Counted from the stretch's first letter, positions 52,228 through 61,770 are shown. The stretch is 64,000 nt of DNA from JAKAWQ01 sp035509315 (GCA_035509315.1 DATJLS010000059.1:1-64000); one strand, 5' to 3'. The notes: a model not told the origin generated them from the sequence alone. A program made the numbers and translations.

Positions 52228-52275
52228 TTCCATCTGCTCCTTGCAGTGCGGCGCATGTCGGGCTCGCATCGCCCT

Positions 52276-54837
52276 CTACCCATGGTCCGCACTCCTCCGC
52301 AGCCCTTCCTCGAGTCGCCTCTTGTCCTCGAGCGTCAGTGCCGGCGGCTCCACCGTGATGATCAGCATGTCGATCTTCCCGGTGAAGGCGAAAGGGATCT
52401 GGTAATCCCGGTCATCCACGGGCGTACCCGTATCCGACCCGATATCGAATGTTTCATCGATCGGCAGCAAGATAGGAACCGTGCGCTCCAGCCTCTGCGT
52501 GGATACCGTCGCGCCATCCACTATGAAGGTACCGGTGCCCGAACGGCCGATGCCGCTGATGTTGTTGAATGCCAGCGTCGCGAACCCGAGCCCGTCATAT
52601 CGAAAGTCGAACTCAAGCCTGTGCTTGCCCGAAGCGAGCACTCTCGCTCCTTCCCAACGTACACGCCTGATATCCAGAAGATTCCAGACAAACACGGGTT
52701 TTCCCTTGAGCAGGTAAAGCCCGTAGCCACCGAATCGCCCGCCATCGGTCACGATCATGCCCTCGGCGCCGCCGTCCGGCACGGTGATATTCGCCGTGAT
52801 GGTGTAGGAGGTGTTCAAAAGGCTCGGCGCTGCCCCATTCGGGATGCCGGTGATGGGCGTGCCGGAATAGGTGAACATGTTCCGTCCAGCCGCCAATGAC
52901 GGGCGCGGCGCGACGACTCTCGTGACGACGGATGCATCGAGCGGCAACACCTGGTACTTGGCGAACTCGGCGAACATCAGCTCCCGCATCTCCTGGACCT
53001 TGGCCGGACTCCCCGCCGAAACGTCGGTGTGCTGCGTCCAATCGTTGCGAAGATCGTAAAGCTCGAACCTGTACGCGCTGGCGGGATCGAGCAGCACCGC
53101 GCCGAGCCCAAGATTCCATGGCGGACGAGCCGGGACGGCACTCAGCATCCAACCATCGTTGTAGAGGCCCTGCACCCCGAACATCTCGAAATACTGGATA
53201 TGATGCGTCGATGCCGACTCAGCCCCGGCTTTGTGGAAGGTGTAAGCCATGCTCACACCTTCGATCGGCTTTTGCGCGATGCCGTCCACCATGTTCGGGA
53301 CGCGAATGCCCGTCGCCTCGAGGATCGTCGGCACGATGTCCACCACATGGTGGAACTGCCAGCGGATGCCGCCCTTATCCTTGATTCGCGCCGGCCAGGA
53401 GATTGCCATTCCTTGCCGCGTGCCGCCGAAGAAGGAGGGAATCTGCTTCATCCATTTGAACGGCGTATCGAATGCCCACGACCAGGGAAACGCGAAATGG
53501 GGGTAGGTTTGATTGGTGCCCCAGACATCAAACCACGGCATCTGCTGCCCGGCGGTCAGTTCGATGCCGTTGAAGCCCATGATCTCACTCGGTGTGCCGT
53601 TGGCCGTGCCTTCGGCCGAGGCCCCGTTGTCCCCGCTGATATAGATGACGAGCGTGTTGTCGAGCTTGCCCATGTCCTCGACCGCCTGGATCACCCGCCC
53701 GATCTCATGATCCGCATATGCAAGATAGGCGGCGTAGACATTTGCCTGCCGGATGAAGAGTTTTTTTTCCACATCCGTCAGCGCGTCCCAGCGCTTCAGC
53801 AGATCGTCAGGCCAGGGGGTCAGCTGGGCGTTCTGCGGAATGACGCCGAGCTTCTTTTGGTTGGCGAAGATCTGGTCGCGAAGTGCGTTCCACCCTTGAT
53901 CGAAAAGACGCATGTCGGTGATTTTATCGATCCACTCCGGTGTCGGGTGATGGGGCGCGTGCGTGGCGCCGGGCACGTAGTAGAGCAGGAACGGCATGCC
54001 GGGATTGATATCGTTCAATTGGTTCATCCACCGGATCGCGTCATCCGCCATCGCGGTGATCAGGTTCCACTCCGGATTTCCGGCATAGGGATAGATCGCC
54101 GTCGTGTTGCAGAAGAGATTCGGTGTCCACTGGCTGGAATCGCCGCCCACGAAGCCGTAGAAATATTCGAACCCCAAGCCCGCCGGCCATTGATCGAACG
54201 GGCCGGCCTGGCTTGCTTGATAGACCGGCGTGTTATGGTTCTTGCCGAACCACGCGGTGCGGTACCCGTTCTCGAGCAAGATGCGGCCGATCGTTGCACT
54301 ATCTCTCGCGATGACGCTGTTGTAACCGGGGAAGCCAGTGGATTGCTCCGAGACCACGCCGAACCCGACCGAATGATGATTGCGTCCGGTGATCAGTGCC
54401 GCGCGCGTCGGCGAGCAAAGGGAGGTGGAATGGAAATTGGTATAGCGCAGACCATTTGCGGCAATCCGGTCGAGCGTCGGCGTCGGGATGACTCCGCCGA
54501 ACGTGGATGGCGCGCCGAAACCCACATCGTCGGTCATGATCAACAGGATGTTTGGCGCATCCTGGGGCGGCACCACGCGCGGCGGCCACCACGGCGTTGA
54601 CTGTGCCGCATTGAGGTTGATCGTCCCGCCGAATGGCAGATCAGGCGGCGGCAGCACATCGCCAATGATCGTGCGTGTCGCGGCGGGCGAGCCGGGAACG
54701 CCCATGCTTTGCACAGCCTCTGGCGCACCCGTCGCGCCAGCCGTTTGTGCGCGGGCAGTGGTCGCACGCCACCCGCTGCCGATCGCGGCGAGGAAGGCGG
54801 ATTTCGCGGTCGAAAGGAAGAGCTGCCTGCGATTCAT
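52276..54837 (-). CDS. arylsulfatase (type I, Cys-type), Tat-exported
   Basis: An 853-residue sulfatase. A twin-arginine leader (MNRRQLFLSTAKSAFLAAIG) is followed by APNILLIMTDDVGFGAPSTF with the metal-binding Asp pair. The formylglycine signature is Cys141-Ser-Pro-Thr-Arg (SLCSPTRAALITGR). Further metal/substrate residues are in WFGKNHNTP and YYVPGATHAPHHPTPEWIDK. The last 200 residues form a jelly-roll-like domain (GKPVFVWNLLDIRRVRWEGA), as in the large arylsulfatases. Cys141 must be oxidised before Tat export, and the modifying enzyme is encoded two genes upstream. It would release sulfate from aryl or alkyl esters. Confidence 0.93.
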   Translation of the reverse strand: MNRRQLFLSTAKSAFLAAIGSGWRATTARAQTAGATGAPEAVQSMGVPGSPAATRTIIGDVLPPPDLPFGGTINLNAAQSTPWWPPRVVPPQDAPNILLIMTDDVGFGAPSTFGGVIPTPTLDRIAANGLRYTNFHSTSLCSPTRAALITGRNHHSVGFGVVSEQSTGFPGYNSVIARDSATIGRILLENGYRTAWFGKNHNTPVYQASQAGPFDQWPAGLGFEYFYGFVGGDSSQWTPNLFCNTTAIYPYAGNPEWNLITAMADDAIRWMNQLNDINPGMPFLLYYVPGATHAPHHPTPEWIDKITDMRLFDQGWNALRDQIFANQKKLGVIPQNAQLTPWPDDLLKRWDALTDVEKKLFIRQANVYAAYLAYADHEIGRVIQAVEDMGKLDNTLVIYISGDNGASAEGTANGTPSEIMGFNGIELTAGQQMPWFDVWGTNQTYPHFAFPWSWAFDTPFKWMKQIPSFFGGTRQGMAISWPARIKDKGGIRWQFHHVVDIVPTILEATGIRVPNMVDGIAQKPIEGVSMAYTFHKAGAESASTHHIQYFEMFGVQGLYNDGWMLSAVPARPPWNLGLGAVLLDPASAYRFELYDLRNDWTQHTDVSAGSPAKVQEMRELMFAEFAKYQVLPLDASVVTRVVAPRPSLAAGRNMFTYSGTPITGIPNGAAPSLLNTSYTITANITVPDGGAEGMIVTDGGRFGGYGLYLLKGKPVFVWNLLDIRRVRWEGARVLASGKHRLEFDFRYDGLGFATLAFNNISGIGRSGTGTFIVDGATVSTQRLERTVPILLPIDETFDIGSDTGTPVDDRDYQIPFAFTGKIDMLIITVEPPALTLEDKRRLEEGLRRSADHG

Positions 54838-54860
54838 CGCGATGTCTCCTTCTCGGATGC

Positions 54861-56306
54861 CTACGCCGACCGCCTTTCACCCAAGCCGGCGGGTTCGGCG
54901 TGTGCGTGACAGCTTTTGTCAGGAATCGATGAAATATTCCGCGGGCGTGGACGGCGCCATTGGCAGCAGCGGATGGAGCACATCCGCGAGCAGCAGCGGT
55001 TCCACCATCTCTTCCGCCAGTGCCGTGATGCGGGCCTGCGGCACCCTCGCCAGCTCAGGACTTTCTCGGGCGATATCCTGCTTCTCGTAAAGGTCTGCCG
55101 CGAGATCAAACAGCTCGAGGCGGGGGGCAGCTTGGCCAGCCAGGTCAGCTTCGTTGCACCCTCACGCACCGCGCCCATCAGCGGATCGACATTGCACACA
55201 ATCTCGGTGCGCGGGGAGGGAGCGCCCGTGCTGATCGTTGCCCACACATCCAGCCCGTCGAGCGGCTTGTCGCTCTCTGGCCTCTCACCCGCGAGCCCAA
55301 GCAGCGTCGGATAGATGTCCACGACATGGGGCATTCCCGGCACATGGCCGGGAATACTTCGCCCCGGCCAGTTGGCCACGGCCCCGACGAGAGCACTGCC
55401 TTCGTAGAGCGCGCCTTTGCCGACACGATAAGTGCCATTATCGGGTGGAAGCGGGCCCTCGACCACTGAATCGCCGGTGAATTTCGCTGAGCGCGTGTCG
55501 CCATTGTCGCTGTGAAAGACGACCAATGAATTGTCGCGCGTCGCCTTTGCTTCGAGGGCAGCAGCGACGCGCCCGATCTGATCGTCCATCGCCGAGATCA
55601 CCGCCGCATAGGCGCGTCGGTTGGGGTCGGCGACCGCGGTGCATCGGGCGACATACGCCTCCGGTGCCTGACGGGGCGCGTGCGGCGCGGTAAAGGCGAG
55701 ATAGAGAAAGAGTGGCTTTGCCGGATCCTGCGCGCTGATCAGCCGTACCGCCTCATCGCCCAGGAGGGTGGTGTCGTAGCCTTCCTCCTCGATCGGCGTA
55801 TTGTTGCAATACCAGTCTGAGACACCATGGGATTCTTGTGTGAAATGGTCGATTTCGCCTGGAAGAGAGCCGTAGAAATGATCGCATCCCCGCCGGCATG
55901 GCCAATAGTCCCGATCGAAACGGCCAAGGTGCCATTTGCCGACGAGCGCGGTCTCATATCCCGCCCCGTGCGGCGCGCGCGGCAGCAGAAACTCGTCGTC
56001 GGCAAGGCCATAGCGCCCACCGGATGGGATGACGCCGAGCTGCAGCCCGTGACGGAGCGGGCAGCGGCCCGCAAGCGGCGCCGCGCGCGTCGGCCTGCAC
56101 ATCGGCTGCACGTAGAATTCATCGAACCGAGCCCCTGTTTCCGCCAGCCTGTCGAAATTCGGCGTCTGAATGTCCGAACCGTGGAAACCGACATCCTGCC
56201 AACCCAAATCATCGGCGACGAGGCTCGCCGCGCTCGCGAGCAGGATTTCGCGCCTTCGCACTTCGCTCTTTCCCGGCGGCCCGAAACGCTCGCCTTCCTT
56301 CGTCAT
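54861..56306 (-). pseudogene. second arylsulfatase gene, N-terminal deletion and C-terminal frameshift
   Basis: The core is a clear sulfatase: DDLGWQDVGFHGSDIQTPNF, the signature MCRPTRAAPLAGR, ALVGKWHLGRFDRDYWPCRR, DNGTYRVGKGALYEGS. The leader RRREILLASAASL runs straight into VADDLGW, where about 20-30 residues including the NIVLILA-type strand are expected, so part of the 5' end seems deleted. At a run of six G (55122-55127) the frame is lost. With one more G the minus strand continues RLELFDLAADLYEKQDIARE and ends AEYFIDS at 54919. Both faults make an active enzyme unlikely. Confidence 0.8.
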
Positions 56307-57304
56307 TGGCTTTTCCTCCTGCTTTCACCGTCCTCTGCACGCATGATGCAGCGAAAACCGATATGGCAGGTCGCTGTGTCGATCATTTGTGGATAGCGCG
56401 CTGCCGGGCGATAACGCCGGCAGTAGTTCGGAGCGCAGAGATAGGATCCCCCTTTGATCACCTTGCGCGGAATGCGGATCGCGGGCTGCGCGGGATCATA
56501 GCTTCCGTGCTCGGAACCGCCGCGCGGGTTGTAAGACGTGCAACAGGATTTTCCTGCATCTGCCGCATGGCGCGGGCAATACCAGTCGGTCGTCCATTCC
56601 CACACATTGCCCGCCATGTCGTAAAGCCCGTAGCCATTGGGCGGAAACGAACCCACAGGGGAGCGGCCGGCAAATCCATCGAGCGCCTCATCTCGATACG
56701 GAAACTCGCCCTGCCAGGTATTCGCCATCCACCGACCGCCAGGATTGAAGTCCTCCCCCCAACAGTAGAGCGCGCCCTCCAGTCCGCCGCGCGCGGCGAA
56801 CTCCCATTCCGCTTCCGTCGGCAGTTCCTTGCCCGCCCAGGCGGCGTAAGCGGAAGCATCCTCGAAGACCACCTGAACAACGGGCTCACGCTCCCGCCCC
56901 AGGATCGTGCTGCCAGGTCCCTCCGGATGACGCCAACCCGCTCCAGGGACGTGGCTCCAGCGGCTCTTCATGTCGGAGAGGCGAGCCATGCCAAAGGGCC
57001 TATGAAAAACCGCAGCGCCGGGTTTCAGCAAGTCCGGATCGGAGCCGGGATAGAGTGCGGGGTCGAGAGGTCGCTCTGCGACGGTGACGTACCCAGTTGC
57101 TGCGATGAATTTCTCGAAGTCCGCATTGGAAACTTCGTGCTCGTCCATCCAGAATCCGTTGACGGAAACGAGATAGGCCGGGCACTCCTCGGGATAGAAG
57201 AGATCGCATCCCATTCGGAAGCTCCCGCCGGCAATCCACCGCATGCCATTGCGATGCTGGCAATCCTGTGCATCAGATTGCGGCGCGGTCGATACGTCGC
57301 TCAT
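56303..57304 (-). CDS. formylglycine-generating enzyme (sulfatase-modifying factor)
   Basis: A 333-residue SUMF1-family oxygenase that turns the sulfatase Cys into formylglycine in the cytoplasm. It has MRWIAGGSFRMGCDLFYPEE, WMDEHEVSNADFEKFIAATG, YAAWAGKELPTEAEWEFAAR, YGLYDMAGNVWEWTTDWYCP and the active-site pair in IKGGSYLCAPNYCRRYRPAA (Cys290 and Cys295, spaced C-x4-C as in the copper-dependent enzymes). GFRCI closes the fold. I use ATG 57304; the extension to 57403 lacks homology. It overlaps the broken sulfatase by 4 bp and is the first enzyme gene of the sulfatase operon. Confidence 0.94.
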   Translation of the reverse strand: MSDVSTAPQSDAQDCQHRNGMRWIAGGSFRMGCDLFYPEECPAYLVSVNGFWMDEHEVSNADFEKFIAATGYVTVAERPLDPALYPGSDPDLLKPGAAVFHRPFGMARLSDMKSRWSHVPGAGWRHPEGPGSTILGREREPVVQVVFEDASAYAAWAGKELPTEAEWEFAARGGLEGALYCWGEDFNPGGRWMANTWQGEFPYRDEALDGFAGRSPVGSFPPNGYGLYDMAGNVWEWTTDWYCPRHAADAGKSCCTSYNPRGGSEHGSYDPAQPAIRIPRKVIKGGSYLCAPNYCRRYRPAARYPQMIDTATCHIGFRCIMRAEDGESRRKSQ

Positions 57305-57495
57305 CGCGCTTTGCTTTCGAGGCGGATCTTCCTGCGCCGACGTCTTGCCCGTCGTGACAAATGGGATTCGTTCATCCGCCTGCCCAAAGACGAAAACCCG
57401 CATTCTTTTCCTATTTCCATGGTTGCGTCATCGCACACATTGATTTGGATCAAGAACAATTTGGACCTGAACGCGGCACCGAGACGAATGCGCCT

Positions 57496-58536
57496 TCAGA
57501 ATGTGAAATCGAGGCCGACGAGGGGGCCATAGACGGTCACGCTGATCGAACGCACGACCGCGCTGCTCGATCGGTCGTTATTCGCGCTGTCCAAGGCGCG
57601 GAATCCGGCAACAAGGTTGAGCCACTTCGTGGCCGCCCAGGATGCATAGAGACCCGCGCCCCAACCCCAGGAACCATCCGAAACCCCGAGGCCCTGCACC
57701 AATGCTGCAAGCTGGAATCGCCAACGCGGCCATGGATAGATCGAGGCGCGGACTCCGAGCCATGGCTGGACGAAATCGCTGGAAGTGCTGAGCGAGCTGC
57801 CTGCAAGCGCGCGGCCCTGGGGTCCGAAGCGGCTGAGATCGAGCGTGCTGCTGGAAGTAAAGTAGGCAAAACCGATCTGAGCATCGAGCGTCGTCGGGAC
57901 CGGGCCCAGCGCCCCTTTATAGACCTCGTAACCGAAGCCCGGCGCGACGCGAACCAAGGACGTGCTGAGGTCGAGCGTGCGCCCGATGATCCCGAGCTGT
58001 CCTGTCCCCAGCCCCTTGGTCTGCGAGGCGGCGACGTAATCGATATCGATCTGCGCAGACCAGGGCCCGTAGCGAACGAGCCCGAAGCCTAGGAACGCGC
58101 CTGTGAGGACGTTCCTGAGCTGGGAAATGCTGGGAATGCCGGCATTGATGGATGCGCTCGCCCCATTGCCAAGCTTGATCCTCGCACTGGTGGCGGGGAC
58201 CCAGCCATAGGGTGCCAGATCCACATGCCATTCGTAGGTTCCGTCCGGGGCGTAGCCGTCATTGGCCGAGACCTCGGCCCGCGCAGCGACAGGTGTGACG
58301 ACGGCGAGCAAGAGAGCGAGCAGCGCCGTGCCAAGAACCGGCCGAACCAAACCTGCGCAAGGTGCTGCGCGGCTTCCTTGTCTCACGACGTCCGCAGACT
58401 GGGGTGGCGCCGCTCTGAAAGCGTTTACTCGACTTACCCGGAGAGAATGTGCCCAAGCGAGCGGAGGTGCCCGGAGCGATCGTCGCACGTCTTGCAGCCG
58501 GTTACAGAATTTCCGCATCGCCATGAACGTCCTCAA
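57496..58536 (-). CDS. outer-membrane beta-barrel protein
   Basis: After a hydrophobic leader (VLGTALLALLLAVVTPVAAR) the mature protein has YEWHVDLAPYGWVPATSARI and alternating strands such as FGLVRYGPWSAQIDIDYVAA and WRFQLAALVQGLGVSDGSWG. It ends GPLVGLDFTF, the terminal Phe used by the Bam machinery. About 250 mature residues suggest an 8- to 12-stranded barrel. The first 60 residues before the leader are basic and unusual, so a GTG start closer to the leader is likely. Location upstream of the sulfatase operon suggests uptake or sensing of the same substrate. Confidence 0.7.
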   Translation of the reverse strand: MRTFMAMRKFCNRLQDVRRSLRAPPLAWAHSLRVSRVNAFRAAPPQSADVVRQGSRAAPCAGLVRPVLGTALLALLLAVVTPVAARAEVSANDGYAPDGTYEWHVDLAPYGWVPATSARIKLGNGASASINAGIPSISQLRNVLTGAFLGFGLVRYGPWSAQIDIDYVAASQTKGLGTGQLGIIGRTLDLSTSLVRVAPGFGYEVYKGALGPVPTTLDAQIGFAYFTSSSTLDLSRFGPQGRALAGSSLSTSSDFVQPWLGVRASIYPWPRWRFQLAALVQGLGVSDGSWGWGAGLYASWAATKWLNLVAGFRALDSANNDRSSSAVVRSISVTVYGPLVGLDFTF

Positions 58537-58707
58537 ACCCCCAATCGGCGCAACCGGTCAAATTCAACCACATCCAGCTCACGCCAGACTGCGCAACCTG
58601 CCGCGACGGTTATGGTGCCTTGCTTCCCATCCATGATTCTGAGAACGAAATGTATACCATATCGCAACAACGTCTAACCGAATGATTTTGTCATCGTAAC
58701 ACATTGC

Positions 58708-59841
58708 ATGCTTGACATATCCGGTCAGGGCTTTGCCAATTTCGGACGCCGGGCTGTACCGCCAAACATAGGTTCGCATGTCGTGACCACTCACCGCCCC
58801 GTCGTAAAGAGAGCAGGCACGATCAGGGTGGCCCCGGTGCTGCCCTTGGTGCGCGTGCTGCGTGATCTCGGCTGCGACCCTGCCTCGGTGCTGGCTGGAG
58901 CCGGCTGGTCGTCGGCGCTTCTGGACGATCCGGACGCGATGGTTCCGTACGTGGCCATTGGGCGCCTGGTCGCGGTTGCTGCCGCCCGCACAGGATGCGA
59001 GCATATCGGCCTCCTGATTGGGCAGCAGGGCGGACCCCAATCTTTGGGCACGCTCGGTTTCGCCGTACGGCACGCCTCCGGCGTGCGATCCGCCCTGCAT
59101 TTGCTCGTCCGGTACTTCGCCCAGCATGATCGCGGCGGGATCGTGACCCTTTCGGAAGAAAGGTAGGTGGCCGCGCTCGGCTATCGGATCTGTGTTGCCT
59201 CGCTCCCCGGCAGTGAGCAGATCGTCGATGGGGCGCTGACGATAGGCTTCCTCCTGATGAAGGCGCTGTGTGGGCCGCATTGGCAACCGATTGAGACCAG
59301 CCTCACTCGTCATCGGCCTGTGGATGTCCGGCCCTATCGGGCGCAATTCGGGGAAGCGGTTCGCTTCGATGCCGAGGTTTCCGCCCTGTTTTTTGGCGCG
59401 TACTGGCTCGATGTGCCGGTTCATGGCGCCGATCCCGAGCTGGAGCGTATTCTGTTGCGCATGATTCGCGGCGCGGAGGCCACGCACGAGCGCGATCTGC
59501 GAGATGAGATCCGCCGCGTGTTGGCAGGAATGATCGGCCACGGCGCCATCAATCGCGAAACGGTTGCGCATGCCTTCGGCCTCTCCAGCCGCACATTGCA
59601 TCGGCGGCTCGCCGCCCTGGGAACGAGTTTTCAAGCTGTGCTGGACGAGCTCCGCTGCAATATCGCCTGTCGGATGCTGGAGGATACGGCGCTGTCAATT
59701 GGCCAGGTCGCGCCGCTGCTCGATTATCGCGAGGCCAGCGCCTTCACGCGGTCATTCAAGCGTCGCCAGGGCTGCAGCCCCGCCGCATGGCGTGCGGCAC
59801 ACGCTGCGTCAGCACCGGATGCATTGCACCATCTGCGTTGA
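58708..59841 (+). pseudogene. AraC-family regulator interrupted by an in-frame TAG
   Basis: An OruR/ArgR-like AraC regulator in a single frame, cut by TAG at 59164-59166. The first part reads LPLVRVLRDLGCDPASVLAG and ARTGCEHIGLLIGQQGGPQS, the Arabinose_bd-type domain. The second part continues VAALGYRICVASLPGSEQIV and ends with the helix-turn-helix GLSSRTLHRRLAALGTSFQA and VAPLLDYREASAFTRSFKRR-QGCSPAAWR. A single base change explains the stop. The regulator is divergent from the outer-membrane barrel/sulfatase genes, which it probably once controlled. Confidence 0.8.
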
Positions 59842-59910
59842 GAACGCGATAAGGGGCCGCCTCGAACTCTGCGAGCCCGGATCCGCACCCGGCACGACAC
59901 CCGTCAGGGT

Positions 59911-59966
59911 CGTTGTTTTCTCGCGTGATTCAGGCCCGAGGTGATCCCGCCTTCGGCCATAACGCT
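59911..59966 (+). repeat. R1 dispersed intergenic repeat
   Basis: The copy used as reference: CGTTGTTTTCTCGCGTGATT, then a GC-rich middle and CTTCGGCCATAACGCT. It sits between the convergent AraC pseudogene and the exported-protein gene, 30 bp before an R2 copy. Confidence 0.6.
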
Positions 59967-59996
59967 CTAGATCGATATGGCTCCTGGTGGATCACA

Positions 59997-60081
59997 GAGC
60001 GGTCCGCCAAAGCCCAAAGGGAAGCCATGAAATTGATCGAGAAAACAAAGCCAGAGCGTGATGATCAAAAATCGTCACGCT
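59997..60081 (+). repeat. R2 dispersed intergenic repeat with hairpin end
   Basis: This copy holds the full R2 order: gagcggtccgccaaagccca, then a segment with CCATGAAATTGATCGAGAAA, and the terminal dyad AGCGTGA (60055-60061)/TCACGCT (60075-60081). Related copies are at 27031, 45480 (inverted) and 48681. The hairpin lies at the end of two convergent transcripts. Confidence 0.65.
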
Positions 60082-60108
60082 TCTTGTGCCCGATCGCAGA
60101 GAAAAGTG

Positions 60109-60128
60109 ACTCGTGTAGCGAGTACTTT
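60109..60128 (+). terminator. weak Rho-independent terminator candidate
   Basis: ACTCG (60109-60113) and CGAGT (60119-60123) pair around a 5-nt loop and are followed by A, C and five T. The stem is only 5 bp, so it is weak, but it lies in the right place after the AraC frame and before the end of the convergent gene at 60192. Confidence 0.4.
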
Positions 60129-60191
60129 TTCGCCGCGTGAATCGGGCGCTGAGACAAAGAACTCTGTGCCAGCTTTCATAGAAAGCCGGCA

Positions 60192-60953
60192 CTAGGAAGG
60201 CGGCGGCACGACGGCGTAATAAACCCCGTTGGCGCCGTAATAGGGGCTGAACCAAAGCCCGTTGCAGGCATAGTACGTCCTGCCGCCAACCGGCGAATAG
60301 GCGCAGCCCCCAGGCAGCGCGGCGTAGATATCGCCAACCGGATAGGGCGCCGGAACGACAACCGCCGGCGGCGGGGCGGCCGCGGCACTGGCGCCGATCG
60401 CTGTGCCGACCGCCACACCGGCGGCAGCGCCAACCGCAGCGGCGCCGGCGGCCGACCATCCGCCGCAATTGTAGCATCCGGTTCCGTAATATTGGTTCAC
60501 AACGGTCGGCGGGTGGTAGGCACCATAATACGCGCCATTGCCGTAATAATGGGTGCCATAGGCATAGGTTCCGTTATTCTCGGCAGCCCAATGGCCGTTG
60601 TTGGTCGCGACCGCCCCGCCATAGGACCCGGTCGCGTAATGCGTGCCGTAGGCGGTGGTGCCATAACTGCCCGAGTTAGTGTGTCCGTTCGCGCTTGTCG
60701 CGGACCAGCTTCCGTTCTGCGCAGTGAACGAGCCGCCGCTCGCGCTCGTGGCGTAATGCTCGCCACTGCTCGTCGTGCCATAGGTGCCCGAATTGGAGTG
60801 GCCGTCCGCGCCCGCAGCCCAATGGCCGTCGCCCGCGGCCGCGCCCCAATGGCCGCCGCCGACCGTGCCGCCGCGTGCGAACCAGGCGCCGGCCGGCGCG
60901 GACGCGAGAAGCGGCAGAGCAAGGCTTGCGGCCGTAAGGATCGATGTTCTCAT
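60192..60953 (-). CDS. exported Gly/Tyr/His-rich repetitive protein
   Basis: A 253-residue protein with a signal peptide (SLALPLLASAPAGAWFARGG). A low-complexity body has recurring units such as DGHSNSGTYGTTSSGEHYAT, NGHTNSGSYGTTAYGTHYAT and NNGTYAYGTHYYGNGAYYGA. A glycine-zipper-like segment (AAGAAAVGAAAGVAVGTAIG) follows that could insert in a membrane, and the C-terminal module has two Cys (GGCAYSPVGGRTYYACNGLW). No enzyme motif. Proteins of this layout are exported and surface-linked in related bacteria; the His/Tyr units could bind metal. It is 13 bp after the DUF2092 gene and likely co-transcribed. Confidence 0.75.
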   Translation of the reverse strand: MRTSILTAASLALPLLASAPAGAWFARGGTVGGGHWGAAAGDGHWAAGADGHSNSGTYGTTSSGEHYATSASGGSFTAQNGSWSATSANGHTNSGSYGTTAYGTHYATGSYGGAVATNNGHWAAENNGTYAYGTHYYGNGAYYGAYHPPTVVNQYYGTGCYNCGGWSAAGAAAVGAAAGVAVGTAIGASAAAAPPPAVVVPAPYPVGDIYAALPGGCAYSPVGGRTYYACNGLWFSPYYGANGVYYAVVPPPS

Positions 60954-60966
60954 CCTCTCCCTCCTC

Positions 60967-61770
60967 TCACGGCTTGGCCGTCATGAGAGCGTCAGGCCGC
61001 GCGAATTCCATCCGTACCGCGTTGGCGGCCGGGGTGAAGGAAAAATCGGCATCGCTAACGACTGGATCGATCCGCCAGTGGGAGAACTGAACCTCGTAGC
61101 GAGATTTCGCGGGATCCCTGACATAGACCGCGCGGATCATACGCGGCAGACCGTCCTTGATGCCGATCCAGATTTCGGCATCCACATTGCCGTTCGAGAG
61201 CGCGATCATGTCGGTGATCGTGTCGCCAACGACCATGGACTGGCCGACAAAGAAAGCCGACGTGAGCCCCTGGGAAAGATTCTTGTAGGGATCCGCGGTG
61301 ATCACCTCCGCAAACGGAAAGAAGATCGCCGCCTTCTCATAGGCCGCGCGCATCGTTTCATCGATCGTCGGCGGCGCCGGAGCAACCGCGACCAGATTCG
61401 CCGCCGGGGCATAGGCGGCCATTGTCCTGCCATTGTAATAGAAATCCGAGGCCGGCCCATCGCCCGGCGTGATGACGCGAAGCTTGTCAGGCCGCTCAAG
61501 CAGGACCTCGGAAAGGGTCGTGTAGTAGAGCGGCTGGCCGTTGCGCGCCGGCGATTCATAGGTCGTGACAGAAGTGAAGCCCATGGTCGTCGCCCCGGCG
61601 AGGCGCTCGCTGGTGGCCTTGAGCATGGCAAGCGCGGCCGGCTCGATCGCCGGATGCGGTGGTGGCGGCGGCCCTTTCGGCGGCTGCGGCTGCTGGGCCT
61701 GAACGGAAGCGCATATCAGCAGAACGATCCCGCACGCGGTTGCCCAAAACCACCCTCTGCCAGCTCTCAT
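60967..61770 (-). CDS. DUF2092-family periplasmic protein
   Basis: A 267-residue protein with a signal peptide (ATACGIVLLICASVQAQQPQ) and a Pro-rich segment. The DUF2092 body has EPAALAMLKATSERLAGATT, TLSEVLLERPDKLRVITPGD, FYYNGRTMAAYAPAANLVAV and LPRMIRAVYVRDPAKSRYEV, ending DADFSFTPAANAVRMEFA. The fold resembles LolA/LolB-like lipoprotein carriers by its pattern of strands (known for related families). It precedes the repetitive protein gene by 13 bp, so it may help bring that protein or a ligand to the outer membrane (inference). Confidence 0.85.
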   Translation of the reverse strand: MRAGRGWFWATACGIVLLICASVQAQQPQPPKGPPPPPHPAIEPAALAMLKATSERLAGATTMGFTSVTTYESPARNGQPLYYTTLSEVLLERPDKLRVITPGDGPASDFYYNGRTMAAYAPAANLVAVAPAPPTIDETMRAAYEKAAIFFPFAEVITADPYKNLSQGLTSAFFVGQSMVVGDTITDMIALSNGNVDAEIWIGIKDGLPRMIRAVYVRDPAKSRYEVQFSHWRIDPVVSDADFSFTPAANAVRMEFARPDALMTAKP

